A DNA stretch of 64,000 nt from Rhodoplanes azumiensis (GCF_042682915.1 NZ_JBHUIW010000018.1:1-64000); one strand, 5' to 3'; positions 17,119 through 26,006 are shown, counted from the first letter of the stretch. Program-made: numbers and translations. The notes: generated from the letters alone by a model not told the origin.

Positions 17119-17142
17119 GCAAGTCTTTCGGGACCGTGGATG

Positions 17143-18309
17143 TCACCGCGGCGCCTGGCGGAACGCCTCCCAGGCCGGCTTGCGGGAGCCGTCGGCGCGC
17201 AGAATGCCGAAGAAGTTCTCCTGCGTCGACGGGTCGGTGCCGGCGTCCTTGTAAGCGTAGACGATCAGCGGCCCGAGCCACGCCGCGCGCTGCTGCAGCC
17301 GAAACCCGTCGGTGATGATGGCGGCCTGCCGGGCCTCGTCGACGGCGCCGGGGCCGCCCGCCGTCGGGGCGCCGAACTCGGTCATCCAGATCGCCTTCGC
17401 GCCGTCGCCGTTCTTCACCATGATGGCGCGCAGATCGTCCATGGCGGTCCACCAGAACGCGCTGCCGTCGGTCGCCGAGGGCAGCGCCGGCGACACGTAA
17501 GGGTGATGGCCGACATGGTCGAAGAAGCCGCGCCCGCCGGCCCGGTAGACGCCGTCGAGAAAGGTCTGCGGCCGCATGTCGAGCCCTTCGTCGGCGGCCG
17601 GGGCGAGCCCGGCCGTGATCACGGTGGCGCCCGGATCGGCCCGCTTGATCTCCGGATAGGCGGCTTTCAGGAGGCCGACATAGCGGGCCGGATCGGCGCC
17701 GGAGCGCCAGAACACCGAACCGAGATTGGGCTCGTTCCAGATCTCCCAGTCGTGCACGCCGAAATGCTTGTAGCGCTGCGCCAGATAGCCGGCGAACCGG
17801 CCGTAGTCGGCGGGATCGACGGGCGGATGCAGCTTGGTGCCGGCGCCGCCGTTCGCCCATTCGGGCGAGTAGTCGATGATGCCGAGAAGGCGCAGCCCGT
17901 GCGCCTGCACGGCGCGTGCGACGCGATCGTGCGCCTCGACATTGTAGAGGTCGCGGCGCGGCTGGATGTGGGACCAGTCGAAATCGATCCGCACGAAGGT
18001 CACGCCGAGGCGCACCATGTCGTCGAGCGTGGCGTTCAGCGCGTCGTCGCTCAGGCCGAACAGGTCGGCGGCGACCCCCTTGCGGCCGCCGGCCGGCCCC
18101 GTCGCCTCCGCCCCCGATCCGGCGGCCCCCTGCCCCGACTTGCCCGGCTCCGCCGTGCCCTGCCCGGTCGTGGCGGTTCCGTGCCCCTGCATGCCGGCCG
18201 CCGTGGTGGCACCGGGGAGCGGCGGATCGGACGCACCCGACGTGAGCCAGCCGAGGCCGGCGACCAGCAGCATGGTGAGGACGAAGGCCGACGGTCGGCT
18301 GCGCGTCAC
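17143..18309 (-). CDS. Secreted glycoside hydrolase, clan GH-A (GH39/PslG-like)
   Basis: This 388-aa protein has an N-terminal signal or membrane anchor (AFVLTMLLVAGLGWLTSG), a Gly/Ala/Thr-rich linker (about 27-77) and a TIM-barrel hydrolase domain. Clan GH-A catalytic motifs are visible: WEIWNEPN with the acid/base Glu at residue 193 and WMTEFGAPT with the nucleophile Glu at residue 311. The spacing and the VTFVRIDFDWSHIQP strand resemble bacterial GH39-type enzymes such as PslG, which cut exopolysaccharide. The substrate cannot be told. It stands alone, convergent with ligJ and divergent from an acyltransferase. A role in trimming surface polysaccharide is possible. Confidence 0.85.
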   Translation of the reverse strand: MTRSRPSAFVLTMLLVAGLGWLTSGASDPPLPGATTAAGMQGHGTATTGQGTAEPGKSGQGAAGSGAEATGPAGGRKGVAADLFGLSDDALNATLDDMVRLGVTFVRIDFDWSHIQPRRDLYNVEAHDRVARAVQAHGLRLLGIIDYSPEWANGGAGTKLHPPVDPADYGRFAGYLAQRYKHFGVHDWEIWNEPNLGSVFWRSGADPARYVGLLKAAYPEIKRADPGATVITAGLAPAADEGLDMRPQTFLDGVYRAGGRGFFDHVGHHPYVSPALPSATDGSAFWWTAMDDLRAIMVKNGDGAKAIWMTEFGAPTAGGPGAVDEARQAAIITDGFRLQQRAAWLGPLIVYAYKDAGTDPSTQENFFGILRADGSRKPAWEAFRQAPR

Positions 18310-18503
18310 GGAGCCCTCGTTGCGATGTCGTGCGCCGCCCCGCGGCGCGCCCTGCCCGGACGGCGCCCGCGCGCGCCGAGGATACCGAGCGGACCGAACC
18401 GGTCAACCGAACGGCAAGCGCGCCGCCGCCGGTGCGGCGGCCGGATTTACCGTGATACCATGTTCGACTGGTGGTCGCGGTGTCCCTTGCTATCGTCGGC
18501 GGC

Positions 18504-19607
18504 ATGCAGCGCAGCGGGCGCGGTGCCGGGATCGCGGCGCCCGTGTCCGGCTGTCGCCACGACGAGGCTCACGACTTGAACCCGACCGCGACCGGCCCCC
18601 GATCGTTCGAACTCGACGCCGTCAAGGGCCTGGCGATCGTGCTGGTCGTGTTCGGGCATTGCCTGCGCGGCCTGATGGCGGCCGGGATCGTGACCGAGAC
18701 CTCGTGGCTGCACGGGCTCGATCACGTGATCTACACGTTCCACATGCCGGTGTTCTTCCTCGCCGCCGGCCTGTTCTTCCGCGCCCCGCCGCACCGGCTC
18801 GACCCCGGCTTCTGGCGCAAGAAGGCGACCACCATCGTGTATCCTTATTTTCTGTGGTCGATCCTGCAGGGCGTGGTGCTGATCCTGCTCAGCAACACCG
18901 GCGCCTTGAACAACCGGTGGGGCCCGGCGGATCTCCTGAGCATTCTCTGGATCCCGATCTCGCCGTTCTGGTTCCTCTACGCGCTGTTCGTCGGCACCAT
19001 CCTGGCCGTCGCGGCGGGCGACACCGACCGGCGGCTCGTGCTGGCCCTCGCGCTGCCCGCCTTCGTGACGTCGGCCCTGTGGGCGCCGCAGCTCGTCGCC
19101 GACATTTTCTACGGCTTCTTCTGGTTCCTGATCGGCATGATGGCGGCCGAGCGTCGCTGGCTGGCGCGCATTCCCCGCTCGCTCGCAGCCGCCGCGCTCC
19201 TGTGGGCCGGCCTCGTCGCCGTCGCGCTGGCGAGCCGCGCCCTGCACGTGCCGGACCGGCTGGCCCTTCCCGCCGCGGTGCTCGGCATCGCCGCCACCGT
19301 GAGCCTGTGCGGCGCGCTCGGCCGCCACGCCGTCGCGGCGGTGCCGTTCCGCGCCCTGGTCGTGGCCGGACAGTACTCGATGAGCGTGTTCGTGATGCAC
19401 ATCCTGGTGATGGGCTTCACCCGTGTCGTCCTGCTGCGCGTCCTGCACATCGGCGACGTCGCCGTGCTGCTCGGCATCCTGACGCTGGTCTCGGTCGTCG
19501 TGCCGATCCTGGTGCAGATCGTCGCCGTCCGGCTCGGCATCGAGGCGTGGCTCGGCCTGCCGTTCTCGGCCCGCCCCCTGCGTCGCGCGACGCCGGCGCT
19601 CGCCTGA
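18504..19607 (+). CDS. Membrane acyltransferase (acyltransferase 3 family)
   Basis: A polytopic membrane protein of about 367 aa in the OatA/NodX-like acyltransferase 3 family, which transfers acetyl or other acyl groups to sugars. The first helix carries FELDAVKGLAIVLVVFGHCL, with the family's conserved Arg/Lys-G-(I/L)-A and the catalytic-type His, followed by HMPVFFLAAGLFFR. At least nine further hydrophobic segments follow (for example YPYFLWSILQGVVLILL and FYGFFWFLIGMMAA). The start is uncertain: ATG at 18504 is used; a TTG at 18575 has a better Shine-Dalgarno (GAGG, 7-8 bases away) and fits the conserved N-terminus; a GTG at 18471 also exists. No partner glycan gene is adjacent. Confidence 0.85.
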   Translation: MQRSGRGAGIAAPVSGCRHDEAHDLNPTATGPRSFELDAVKGLAIVLVVFGHCLRGLMAAGIVTETSWLHGLDHVIYTFHMPVFFLAAGLFFRAPPHRLDPGFWRKKATTIVYPYFLWSILQGVVLILLSNTGALNNRWGPADLLSILWIPISPFWFLYALFVGTILAVAAGDTDRRLVLALALPAFVTSALWAPQLVADIFYGFFWFLIGMMAAERRWLARIPRSLAAAALLWAGLVAVALASRALHVPDRLALPAAVLGIAATVSLCGALGRHAVAAVPFRALVVAGQYSMSVFVMHILVMGFTRVVLLRVLHIGDVAVLLGILTLVSVVVPILVQIVAVRLGIEAWLGLPFSARPLRRATPALA

Positions 19608-19736
19608 GCGGACGCGGGCCGCGCCGCGTCGCCGCGCGTGCTTGCGGGGCGGTGCGGCTCCATGCACTATCTCCCCCTCCGACTGTCCCGGCCTCGACGC
19701 CGGACTTCATAAAAATCGACCCTGGGAGAGAAACGC

Positions 19737-20807
19737 ATGTCACGCCGACTTCCGGCCTGCGCGCGCGGCGCGGGCCTTGCGCTCGCGCTCGCGACCACCG
19801 CTGCCCTCGCCATCGTTCCGGCCGGCGCGCAATCGCCGGCGCCACCCGCTGCGCCTGCGCCGACCGCCGCTGCACCGACCGCCGGTGCACCGGCCGGCAC
19901 CCGACCGGGCGCGCTGCCCGGCGGCCGCATGGTGACGCAGGGCCAGGCCAAGGTGACGACCGAGAACCTCTACAAGTGCCCCGTGACGGTCTCCAACCAT
20001 CGCGTCAGCGCGATCGGCACCATCACGGCGACCGACGGCACCGTGATCACGATGCCGGCGCCCGTGCAGTACGGCAAAGGGCCGATCGCCGCCGACCTCT
20101 ACAACGAGTGCAACCAGGTCACGCCGGCCAAGAGCGCCGATGTCGACGCCTCCAAGGTGCCGGTGGTCGAGATCGATCCCGACGGCGAGGTGATCACGGG
20201 CTACATCGTCGCCGACAACTATTTCGAGCTCTACGTGAACGGGAAGCTGGTCGGGCTCGACCATACGCCCTACACGCCGTTCAACTCGGCGATCGTGAAA
20301 TTCAAGGCGAAGAAACCCTACACGATGGCGTTCCTTCTGGTCGACTGGGACGAGCAGCTCGGCATCGGCATGGAACTGTTCCAGGGCAATCCGCGCCATC
20401 CCGGCGACGGCGGCCTGATCGCCCGCTTCTCCGACGGCACCGTGACCGACTCGAGCTGGAAGGCGCAGACCTTCTACATCGCGCCGCTCAACACGCCCGA
20501 CGAGGTGGTCGAGATCGGCAACGTGCACGACACCACCAAGCTCGGCCGCGTCCACCCGGTCGCCAAGAAGCCGCCCTGCGCCGACGCCTGCTATGCCGTG
20601 CATTACAAGATCCCGGACGGCTGGCAGGGCACGAGCTTCGACGACGCCAAGTGGCCGCGCGCCTACGAGTACACCGACACGGACATCGGCGTGACGGCGC
20701 TGCCGGCCTACACGCGCTATCCCGAGCTGTTCGACGGCGCGCGCTGGATCTGGTCGTCGAACCTGGTGTTCGACAACGTGGTGATCGCCCGCAAGACGGT
20801 GCGCTGA
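19737..20807 (+). CDS. Secreted protein of unknown function
   Basis: A 356-aa protein with a signal peptide cleaved near PAGAQ (about residue 32), a Pro/Ala linker (33-62) and a globular domain rich in beta strands. Segments such as IVADNYFELYVNGKLVGLD, TMAFLLVDWDEQLGIGMEL and YPELFDGARWIWSSNLVFDN suggest galactose-binding-like or lectin-like beta sandwiches, but I do not recognise a named family. Several Cys (NECNQ; PPCADACYAV) could form disulfides in the periplasm. The ATG follows a GGGAGAG Shine-Dalgarno. It precedes an ACMSD-type amidohydrolase by 72 bases that contain a strong hairpin, so the two may be co-expressed at different levels. Confidence 0.75.
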   Translation: MSRRLPACARGAGLALALATTAALAIVPAGAQSPAPPAAPAPTAAAPTAGAPAGTRPGALPGGRMVTQGQAKVTTENLYKCPVTVSNHRVSAIGTITATDGTVITMPAPVQYGKGPIAADLYNECNQVTPAKSADVDASKVPVVEIDPDGEVITGYIVADNYFELYVNGKLVGLDHTPYTPFNSAIVKFKAKKPYTMAFLLVDWDEQLGIGMELFQGNPRHPGDGGLIARFSDGTVTDSSWKAQTFYIAPLNTPDEVVEIGNVHDTTKLGRVHPVAKKPPCADACYAVHYKIPDGWQGTSFDDAKWPRAYEYTDTDIGVTALPAYTRYPELFDGARWIWSSNLVFDNVVIARKTVR

Positions 20808-20813
20808 CCACAT

Positions 20814-20851
20814 CTCCGCGCGCCGCGGGACGGCTTCTCCGGCGCGCGGAG
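20814..20851. repeat. Intergenic hairpin between secreted protein and amidohydrolase
   Basis: CTCCGCGCGCC and GGCGCGCGGAG form perfect eleven-base arms separated by 16 bases. The hairpin begins just after one stop codon and ends about 15 bases before the Shine-Dalgarno of the next gene. It could be an attenuator, a processing hairpin or a terminator without a T-run. Confidence 0.65.
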
Positions 20852-20879
20852 GCCCGACGTGGATCAGGAAGGACACCGC

Positions 20880-21851
20880 ATGCCGACGACGCCCGCCCCT
20901 CTCCCCCGCGTGATCGCCATCGAGGAGCACTACTGGGACGCCGAGATGGCGGCGCTGTTCGGCGGGGCCGAGGCGGCACGCCCGGGGCCGCTCGCCGACG
21001 CCCTCTACGATCTCGGCGAGGCCCGGATCGCCGCCATGGACGCCGCCGGCATCGACGTGCAGGTGCTCTCGCACGGCGCGCCGTCGGCCCAGAGGCTCGA
21101 CGGTGTCCAGGCGGTGGCGCTCACCCGCCGGGTCAACGATCGCCTCGCCGCCGCGGTCGCGGCGCATCCGACCCGCTTCGCCGGCTTCGCGGCGCTGCCG
21201 ACCACCGATCCGGCCGCCGCGGCCGACGAGCTCGCCCGCTGCGTCGAAACGCTCGGCTTCAAGGGCGCGATGCTGCACGGCATGGCGCACGGGCTGTTTC
21301 TCGACGACGCGCGCTTCCGGCCCATCTACGCCCGCGCCGAAAAGCTCGGCGTGCCGATCTACCTTCATCCGTCGCTGCCGCATCCGGCCGTCACGGCCGC
21401 CTATTACGACGACTACGCGGCCGACTTCCCGACCGTCGTGCGCCCCGCCTGGGGTTTCACCGTGGAGACCGCGACGACGGCGCTGCGGCTGATCCTCTCG
21501 GGCGTGTTCGACGATCATCCGGACCTGCAGATCGTGCTCGGCCATCTCGGCGAGACGCTGCCGTTCCTGCTGTGGCGCATCGAGAGCACCCTGGCGCGGC
21601 CGGGCCAGAAGCGCGTCGCCTTCCGCGAGATTCTGACGCGGAATTTTTCGGTGACGACCAGCGGCTTCTTCTCGACGCCGGCCTTGATGTGCTGCGTGAT
21701 GGAGCTCGGCATCGACCGGATCCTGTTCGCGGTCGACTGGCCGTTCGCCGACAACGCCACCGCCGTCGACTGGATGGCCGGCGTGCCGCTCGCCGCGGCC
21801 GACCGGCGCAGGATCCTCGCCGGCAACGCCGAGCGGCTGTTGAGGATATGA
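20880..21851 (+). CDS. Amidohydrolase-2 (ACMSD/gamma-resorcylate decarboxylase-like)
   Basis: This 323-aa metal-dependent enzyme resembles non-oxidative decarboxylases such as gamma-resorcylate decarboxylase and ACMSD relatives. It has the N-terminal IAIEEHY metal ligands, VQVLSHGAPS, the central metal His in VPIYLHPSLPHP, the catalytic-type His in IVLGHLGETLPFLLWRIE and the metal Asp in ILFAVDWPFADN. These match the gamma-resorcylate decarboxylase group better than true hydrolases. The substrate, probably an aromatic carboxylate, is unknown. The ATG at 20880 is preceded by AGGAAGGA; an in-frame GTG lies at 20859. Its location in the same region as ligJ fits aromatic-acid metabolism. Confidence 0.88.
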   Translation: MPTTPAPLPRVIAIEEHYWDAEMAALFGGAEAARPGPLADALYDLGEARIAAMDAAGIDVQVLSHGAPSAQRLDGVQAVALTRRVNDRLAAAVAAHPTRFAGFAALPTTDPAAAADELARCVETLGFKGAMLHGMAHGLFLDDARFRPIYARAEKLGVPIYLHPSLPHPAVTAAYYDDYAADFPTVVRPAWGFTVETATTALRLILSGVFDDHPDLQIVLGHLGETLPFLLWRIESTLARPGQKRVAFREILTRNFSVTTSGFFSTPALMCCVMELGIDRILFAVDWPFADNATAVDWMAGVPLAAADRRRILAGNAERLLRI

Positions 21852-21862
21852 GGCGCCACGGC

Positions 21863-21906
21863 CTCGGCCGTTGTCCGACCGCGAGCCGGTCAGACCGACG
21901 GCCGAG
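21863..21906. terminator. Candidate bidirectional terminator
   Basis: CTCGGCCGT and ACGGCCGAG form perfect nine-base arms, with a second nested stem (GACCG/CGGTC) in the loop. The element fills the space between the convergent amidohydrolase and a small membrane-protein gene. It lacks a T-run, so a bidirectional or rho-assisted role is inferred. Confidence 0.5.
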
Positions 21907-22047
21907 TCACCAGGCGCCGACCCACTGGCCGACGTCGTAGATCGCGGCCGCCGTCACGCAGGCGGCGAGGCCGCCCCAGACCAGCGACAGCGCGATGGTC
22001 CGGTTGGCGCGGATCAGGGTGTCCTTCTCGACCATGTGATGGGCCAT
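21907..22047 (-). CDS. Small single-span membrane protein
   Basis: A 46-aa protein starting MAHHMVEKDTLIRANRT and containing one hydrophobic segment, IALSLVWGGLAACVTAAAIY. The ATG follows a clear GGAGG Shine-Dalgarno six bases away. The size, ribosome-binding site and clean stop next to a convergent terminator support a real gene. It resembles the many short single-helix proteins of Hyphomicrobiales without known function. Confidence 0.65.
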   Translation of the reverse strand: MAHHMVEKDTLIRANRTIALSLVWGGLAACVTAAAIYDVGQWVGAW

Positions 22048-22281
22048 GGGAGGCCTCCGCGGGTCGGTGGCAACGAATGCGAGAAAACGAAAACGAGACG
22101 ACGAGAGCCGACACGATTCGAGCGGGCGACGATCGTCAACGTAAACCGTCGATGAATGTTCCGATGACCGAACCGGGTACCGCACGGTCGAAGCGCTCGC
22201 AATCCGCAGTTGCACGAGGGTCGTGGGTCGGACCGCGCCGCGCCGGGGCGCGGCTCCACCGAACTCCCAAAATACGAGAAT

Positions 22282-23229
22282 TCAGCGCCTCGTGATGCCG
22301 GGCGCCGGCGTCGCCGTGGTGCCGAACGGCCCATAGGTCGGGAAGATCAGATCCTGGGTCGCGCCCGGCGTCGCGGTGACGGCCGGCGCGGGCGCCGTGC
22401 GGTAGACGACGCGCGGTTTCGGCTTCTTGCGCGGCGCCGGCTTCGCGGCCCGTTTCGCCGTGACGGCCGGCTTGGCGACAGGCTTGGCGACCGGCTTGGC
22501 GACCGGCTTGGCGACCTGGGCAGCCGGCGCGACAGGCGCGACCGCGGGCGTCAGCGCCGCCACGGCCGCGGCGCCCGGCGCCGCGGTGTCGTCCGCGGTG
22601 TCCGGCACCGGCACCGGCAGCGGCAACGCGACGACGGGCGGCGGGGTGGCGGGCCCCGCCGCGAAACCGAGCGCCACCGGCTCCGCCGCGGCCGCCGGCT
22701 CGGGCGGTGCCGGAGCGGGCGCTCCCGGACCGAGCCGCTGGACGGTGTCGTCGGCCGCCGGATCGACCGCGGCCACGGGATCGACCGTGCCGCCCGGATC
22801 GCGCGGCGCCGGCTCGGGGGTCTCCGGAACGACCGCCCGGATCAGGTCACCGAGGGGATCGGCCGAGCGGGGCACGGAGACGGGCCGGCCACGCTCGTCG
22901 GCGGCGACCAGCGGCAGCGACGGCGCGGCGGGCGTCTCGCCGGCGGCGCCGCTCGTCGCCGCAGCCGCAGCCGCGGTCGCGCCGACCTGGCCGTCGTCGT
23001 CGGCGGCGTCGACGTCGGACGCCGGCGGCGGGTTGGCGGCGAGCCGCAGCCGGTGCTGCGTCGCATCGTGCGGGATCGCCGACAGCTGAAGCAGCGAGCG
23101 GCTGACGGTCGGCACCTCGCCGATGCGCGTCACCGCCTCCGGATAGGCGACGAGGCCGCGCGCCGCGACCATCAGCACGACGATCACGACCGCGGTCGCG
23201 GCCAGCATCAGTCGAAACGTCGGAAGCAT
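22282..23229 (-). CDS. Membrane-anchored Ala/Pro-rich protein
   Basis: A 315-aa protein with one N-terminal membrane helix (LMLAATAVVIVVLMVAARGL), a short conserved-looking stretch (IGEVPTVSRSLLQLSAIPHD) and a long low-complexity part rich in Ala, Pro and Val. A tandem repeat coding (KPVA)n lies near 22469-22516, and the tail contains a basic KKPKPRVVYR segment. Such proteins span the periplasm or bind the cell wall, but no family is recognised. It is flanked by a 234-base gap and the tRNA gene. Confidence 0.6.
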   Translation of the reverse strand: MLPTFRLMLAATAVVIVVLMVAARGLVAYPEAVTRIGEVPTVSRSLLQLSAIPHDATQHRLRLAANPPPASDVDAADDDGQVGATAAAAAATSGAAGETPAAPSLPLVAADERGRPVSVPRSADPLGDLIRAVVPETPEPAPRDPGGTVDPVAAVDPAADDTVQRLGPGAPAPAPPEPAAAAEPVALGFAAGPATPPPVVALPLPVPVPDTADDTAAPGAAAVAALTPAVAPVAPAAQVAKPVAKPVAKPVAKPAVTAKRAAKPAPRKKPKPRVVYRTAPAPAVTATPGATQDLIFPTYGPFGTTATPAPGITRR

Positions 23230-23517
23230 GACGACCCCGCCCACCGCCGTCCTGGCGCACCATCTCCGCCCGTCTCGGTCGCGGATCGATTCGCCGAAGG
23301 CTAGCAGAGTCGGATTCCGCCGTGAATCGTCTCCGGCGTGATCGGGGGCGGGAAACGGCGCCGCGCCGACTCGATTTTGTGCAGCCGACGCCAGCCGACG
23401 CGACCGACCGTCTACCGGCGCGCCACAGCGGTGGCGCGCCACCACGGCGGGCGTTGTTCTCGCGTCCCCTCGCTGCTACGGTCCGCCGCCCTTCGGCTGC
23501 GCCGGACCGCCGGCCCC

Positions 23518-23593
23518 GGGCCCGTAGCTCAACGGTCAGAGCCGGCGGCTCATAACCGCTTGGTTGCAGGTTCGAGTCCTGCCGGGCCCACCA
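23518..23593 (+). tRNA. tRNA with CAT anticodon, probably tRNA-Ile2
   Basis: The 76-base sequence folds as a tRNA: acceptor GGGCCCG pairs with CGGGCCC, the D arm has TAGCTCAACGG, the anticodon stem GGCGG/CCGCT encloses loop CTCATAA (anticodon CAT), and the T arm CAGG-TTCGAGT-CCTG is complete. The discriminator A and CCA end are encoded. The anticodon stem and variable region (CCGCTTGGTTGC) resemble E. coli Ile2 tRNA (ileX) more than elongator tRNA-Met. The lysidine-modified AUA-reading Ile2 is therefore favoured. It is clearly not an initiator. Confidence 0.93.
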
Positions 23594-23656
23594 ACCGACC
23601 GAGTCGATTCCGAATTCTGTTCGGACAGTACCGTGCATCGACGGCGGGGCCGCCAC

Positions 23657-24565
23657 TCATGCCGCGGTCAGCCCGGACCACAGCGCATCGGCCGCGCTGT
23701 TCCGACAGGTCGGCGCCCGGAACAGACGGATCTCGATCGGAATGTCGAACGGCTCCGCCCCGGCGCGGACGAGGCGTCCCTGCGCGATGTCGTCGGCGGC
23801 GAGCGTCCGCGGCAGCCAGGCGACGCCATGGCCCTCGCGCGCCATCGTCAGCAGCGTGGCGGCGAGATGGGACGTGAAGCCGGTCTCGAGCTGCGCCGCC
23901 GCCTCCCGCGTCGCCGGATGGCCCGAGACGATGCGGCCGAGGCCGGACGCCCGGCTGTAGGCGAGCAGCCGGGCGCGCCGCGCCGGGGGACCGGACACAC
24001 CGGGGAGCGGCCAGGCCGGCCGACCATCCGACCCCGGCGCGCAGAGCGGCACCAGCACGTCGTCGCCGACCCGGATGCTCTCGAAGCGGTCCGGCGCGAA
24101 GCGGCCCGGCGCCTCGGGACGACAATGGCAGAGCAGGAAATGCACCTCGCCGGCGAGCATCATCTGCTCGCACGCCGCCATGCTGTCCGACAGGAGATTG
24201 AGCGTCCCCATCGCTTCGAACTCGACATGCCGCCTGATCCAAGCCGGGAAGAACGTGAACGACAGGGCATGGGTCGCCGCGATCGACACGGTCGCCAGCT
24301 CGCGCGCACCGAGGTTCCGGGCGTCGCGCCGCGCCGTGTCGAGATCGCGGAGCAAACTCTCGATCCGCGGCGCCAGCAGGCGCCCCGCCGCGGTGAGCGT
24401 CACGCCGCCGGTCTCGCGCGCGAACAGCGGAGTGCCGACCCAGTCCTCGCAGGCGCGAATCCGTCGACTGAAGGCGGGCTGCGAGACGTGCCGGGCCTCG
24501 GCGGCGCGCGAGAAGCTGCGATGCTCCGCCAGCGCCACAACGTCTTTCAGCCAGTCGAGATCCAT
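23657..24565 (-). CDS. LysR-type regulator, probable activator of tartrate dehydratase
   Basis: A 302-aa LysR protein with the winged helix-turn-helix in MDLDWLKDVVALAEHRSFSR and VSQPAFSRRIRACEDWVGTP (residues 1-60) and an effector domain from about 90. It is divergent from tarD with 126 bases between start codons, the usual arrangement for a LysR regulator and its target. The likely inducer is therefore tartrate or a related hydroxy-acid, by inference. No perfect dyad stands out in the short divergent interval. Confidence 0.87.
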   Translation of the reverse strand: MDLDWLKDVVALAEHRSFSRAAEARHVSQPAFSRRIRACEDWVGTPLFARETGGVTLTAAGRLLAPRIESLLRDLDTARRDARNLGARELATVSIAATHALSFTFFPAWIRRHVEFEAMGTLNLLSDSMAACEQMMLAGEVHFLLCHCRPEAPGRFAPDRFESIRVGDDVLVPLCAPGSDGRPAWPLPGVSGPPARRARLLAYSRASGLGRIVSGHPATREAAAQLETGFTSHLAATLLTMAREGHGVAWLPRTLAADDIAQGRLVRAGAEPFDIPIEIRLFRAPTCRNSAADALWSGLTAA

Positions 24566-24691
24566 GATGCCGCTCGCGCATGGGGCGATCCGATCTTGGC
24601 ATTGGCCAGGAACGGCGATCAAGCCTACGCGTCGTTCGAGGCCAGGGGGCTGCGATCACCCCGCCCCCATCGTGCAGCAAGGAGAGGCGGC

Positions 24692-25855
24692 ATGCGCATC
24701 ATCGACGTCCGCGAGGTCACCAAGCCGATCGCCTCGCCCATCCGCAACGCCTATATCGACTTCTCCAAGATGACGACGAGCCTCGTCGCGGTGGTGACGG
24801 ACGTCGTGCGCGACGGCCGCCGGGTGGTCGGCTACGGCTTCAACTCGAATGGCCGCTACGGCCAGGGCGGGCTGATCCGCGAACGTTTTCGCGACCGGCT
24901 GCTGGGCGCCGATCCGAACAGCGTCGTCAACGAGGCCGGCGACAATCTCGACCCGCACAAGCTGTGGGCCGCCATGATGACCAACGAAAAGCCGGGCGGT
25001 CACGGCGAGCGGTCGGTCGCGGTCGGGACGCTCGACATGGCGATCTGGGACGCGACCGCCAAGATCGCCGGCAAGCCGCTGTTCCGCATGCTCGCCGAGC
25101 AGAAGGGCCGCGTCGCCGATCCGCGCGTCTTCGTCTACGCGGCCGGCGGCTACTATTATCCCGGCAAGGACCACGCGGCGCTGCGGGCCGAGATGCGCAG
25201 CTATCTCGACCGCGGCTACACGGTCGTGAAGATGAAGATCGGCGGCGCGCCGATCGGCGAGGACCAGGCCCGTATCGAGGCGGTACTGGCCGAGATCGGC
25301 CGCGACGCGAAGCTCGCCGTCGACGCCAACGGTCGTTTCGACCTGGAGACCGGCATCGCCTACGCCAAGATGCTGCGGCAATATCCGCTGTTCTGGTACG
25401 AGGAGATCGGCGATCCGCTCGACTACGCCCTGCAGGCGGCGCTCTCGGAGTTCTATCCGGGCCCGATGGCGACCGGCGAGAACCTGTTCTCCCATCAGGA
25501 CGCCCGCAATCTGCTGCGCTACGGCGGCATGCGGCCGGACCGCGACTGGCTGCAGTTCGACTGCGCCCTCTCCTACGGGCTGGTCGAGTATCTGCGCACG
25601 CTCGACGTGCTGCATCAGTTCGGCTGGTCGCCGTCGCGCTGCATCCCGCACGGCGGGCACCAGATGTCGCTCGCCATCGCGGCCGGGCTCGGACTCGGCG
25701 GCAACGAGAGCTATCCGGATCTGTTCCAGCCCTATGGCGGCTTCCCGGACGGCGTGAAGGTCGAAAACGGCCACATCGTCATGCCGGAGCTGCCCGGCAT
25801 CGGGTTCGAAGGCAAGTCGGATCTGATCAGGGAGATGCGGGCGCTGGCCGAGTAA
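24692..25855 (+). CDS. tarD: D(-)-tartrate dehydratase (enolase superfamily)
   Basis: A 387-aa enzyme of the enolase superfamily, very similar along its whole length to the D-tartrate dehydratase of Bradyrhizobium. It dehydrates tartrate to oxaloacetate. Catalytic elements are visible: the KxK motif VVKMKIGG (K180, K182), the metal ligands D211 (DANGRF), E237/E238 (FWYEEIGDP) and E263 (TGEN), the His base H320 (CIPHGGHQM), and K100 (NEKPGGHGE). These correspond to Lys184, His322 and Lys102 of the characterised enzyme. The ATG follows AAGGAGAGG. The divergent LysR gene is the presumed regulator. A hairpin pair follows the stop codon. Confidence 0.93.
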   Translation: MRIIDVREVTKPIASPIRNAYIDFSKMTTSLVAVVTDVVRDGRRVVGYGFNSNGRYGQGGLIRERFRDRLLGADPNSVVNEAGDNLDPHKLWAAMMTNEKPGGHGERSVAVGTLDMAIWDATAKIAGKPLFRMLAEQKGRVADPRVFVYAAGGYYYPGKDHAALRAEMRSYLDRGYTVVKMKIGGAPIGEDQARIEAVLAEIGRDAKLAVDANGRFDLETGIAYAKMLRQYPLFWYEEIGDPLDYALQAALSEFYPGPMATGENLFSHQDARNLLRYGGMRPDRDWLQFDCALSYGLVEYLRTLDVLHQFGWSPSRCIPHGGHQMSLAIAAGLGLGGNESYPDLFQPYGGFPDGVKVENGHIVMPELPGIGFEGKSDLIREMRALAE

Positions 25856-25875
25856 GCGTCCCCGCCCTCGTTTCA

Positions 25876-26006
25876 CCTCTCCCCGGCGGGGAGAGGTCGG
25901 GGTTCGCGCCGCAGGCGTGAACCCCGGGTGAGGGGGTGCCGACCTCTCGATGAAAACAATCCGCTTCGCCCCCCTCACCCCGGCCCTCTCCCCGCCGGGG
26001 AGAGGG
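25876..26006. repeat. REP-like palindrome doublet
   Basis: Two GC-rich palindromes stand about 90 bases apart: CCTCTCCCC/GGGGAGAGG (25876-25896) and CCCTCTCCCC/GGGGAGAGGG (25984-26006). Between them lies another inverted repeat (GGGGTTC/GAACCCC). The 317-base gap between tarD and acnB contains no gene. The block closely resembles interspersed repeats of alphaproteobacterial genomes and may also terminate tarD and acnB transcripts. Confidence 0.8.

Noticed and set aside
23518..23593. The tRNA as an integration site of a genomic island
   Set aside because: No integrase, no direct repeat of the tRNA 3' end and no change in gene content around it are visible.
24566..24691. A LysR operator between the second LysR gene and tarD
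   Set aside because: No dyad with convincing arms and spacing could be found in the 126-base interval by eye.
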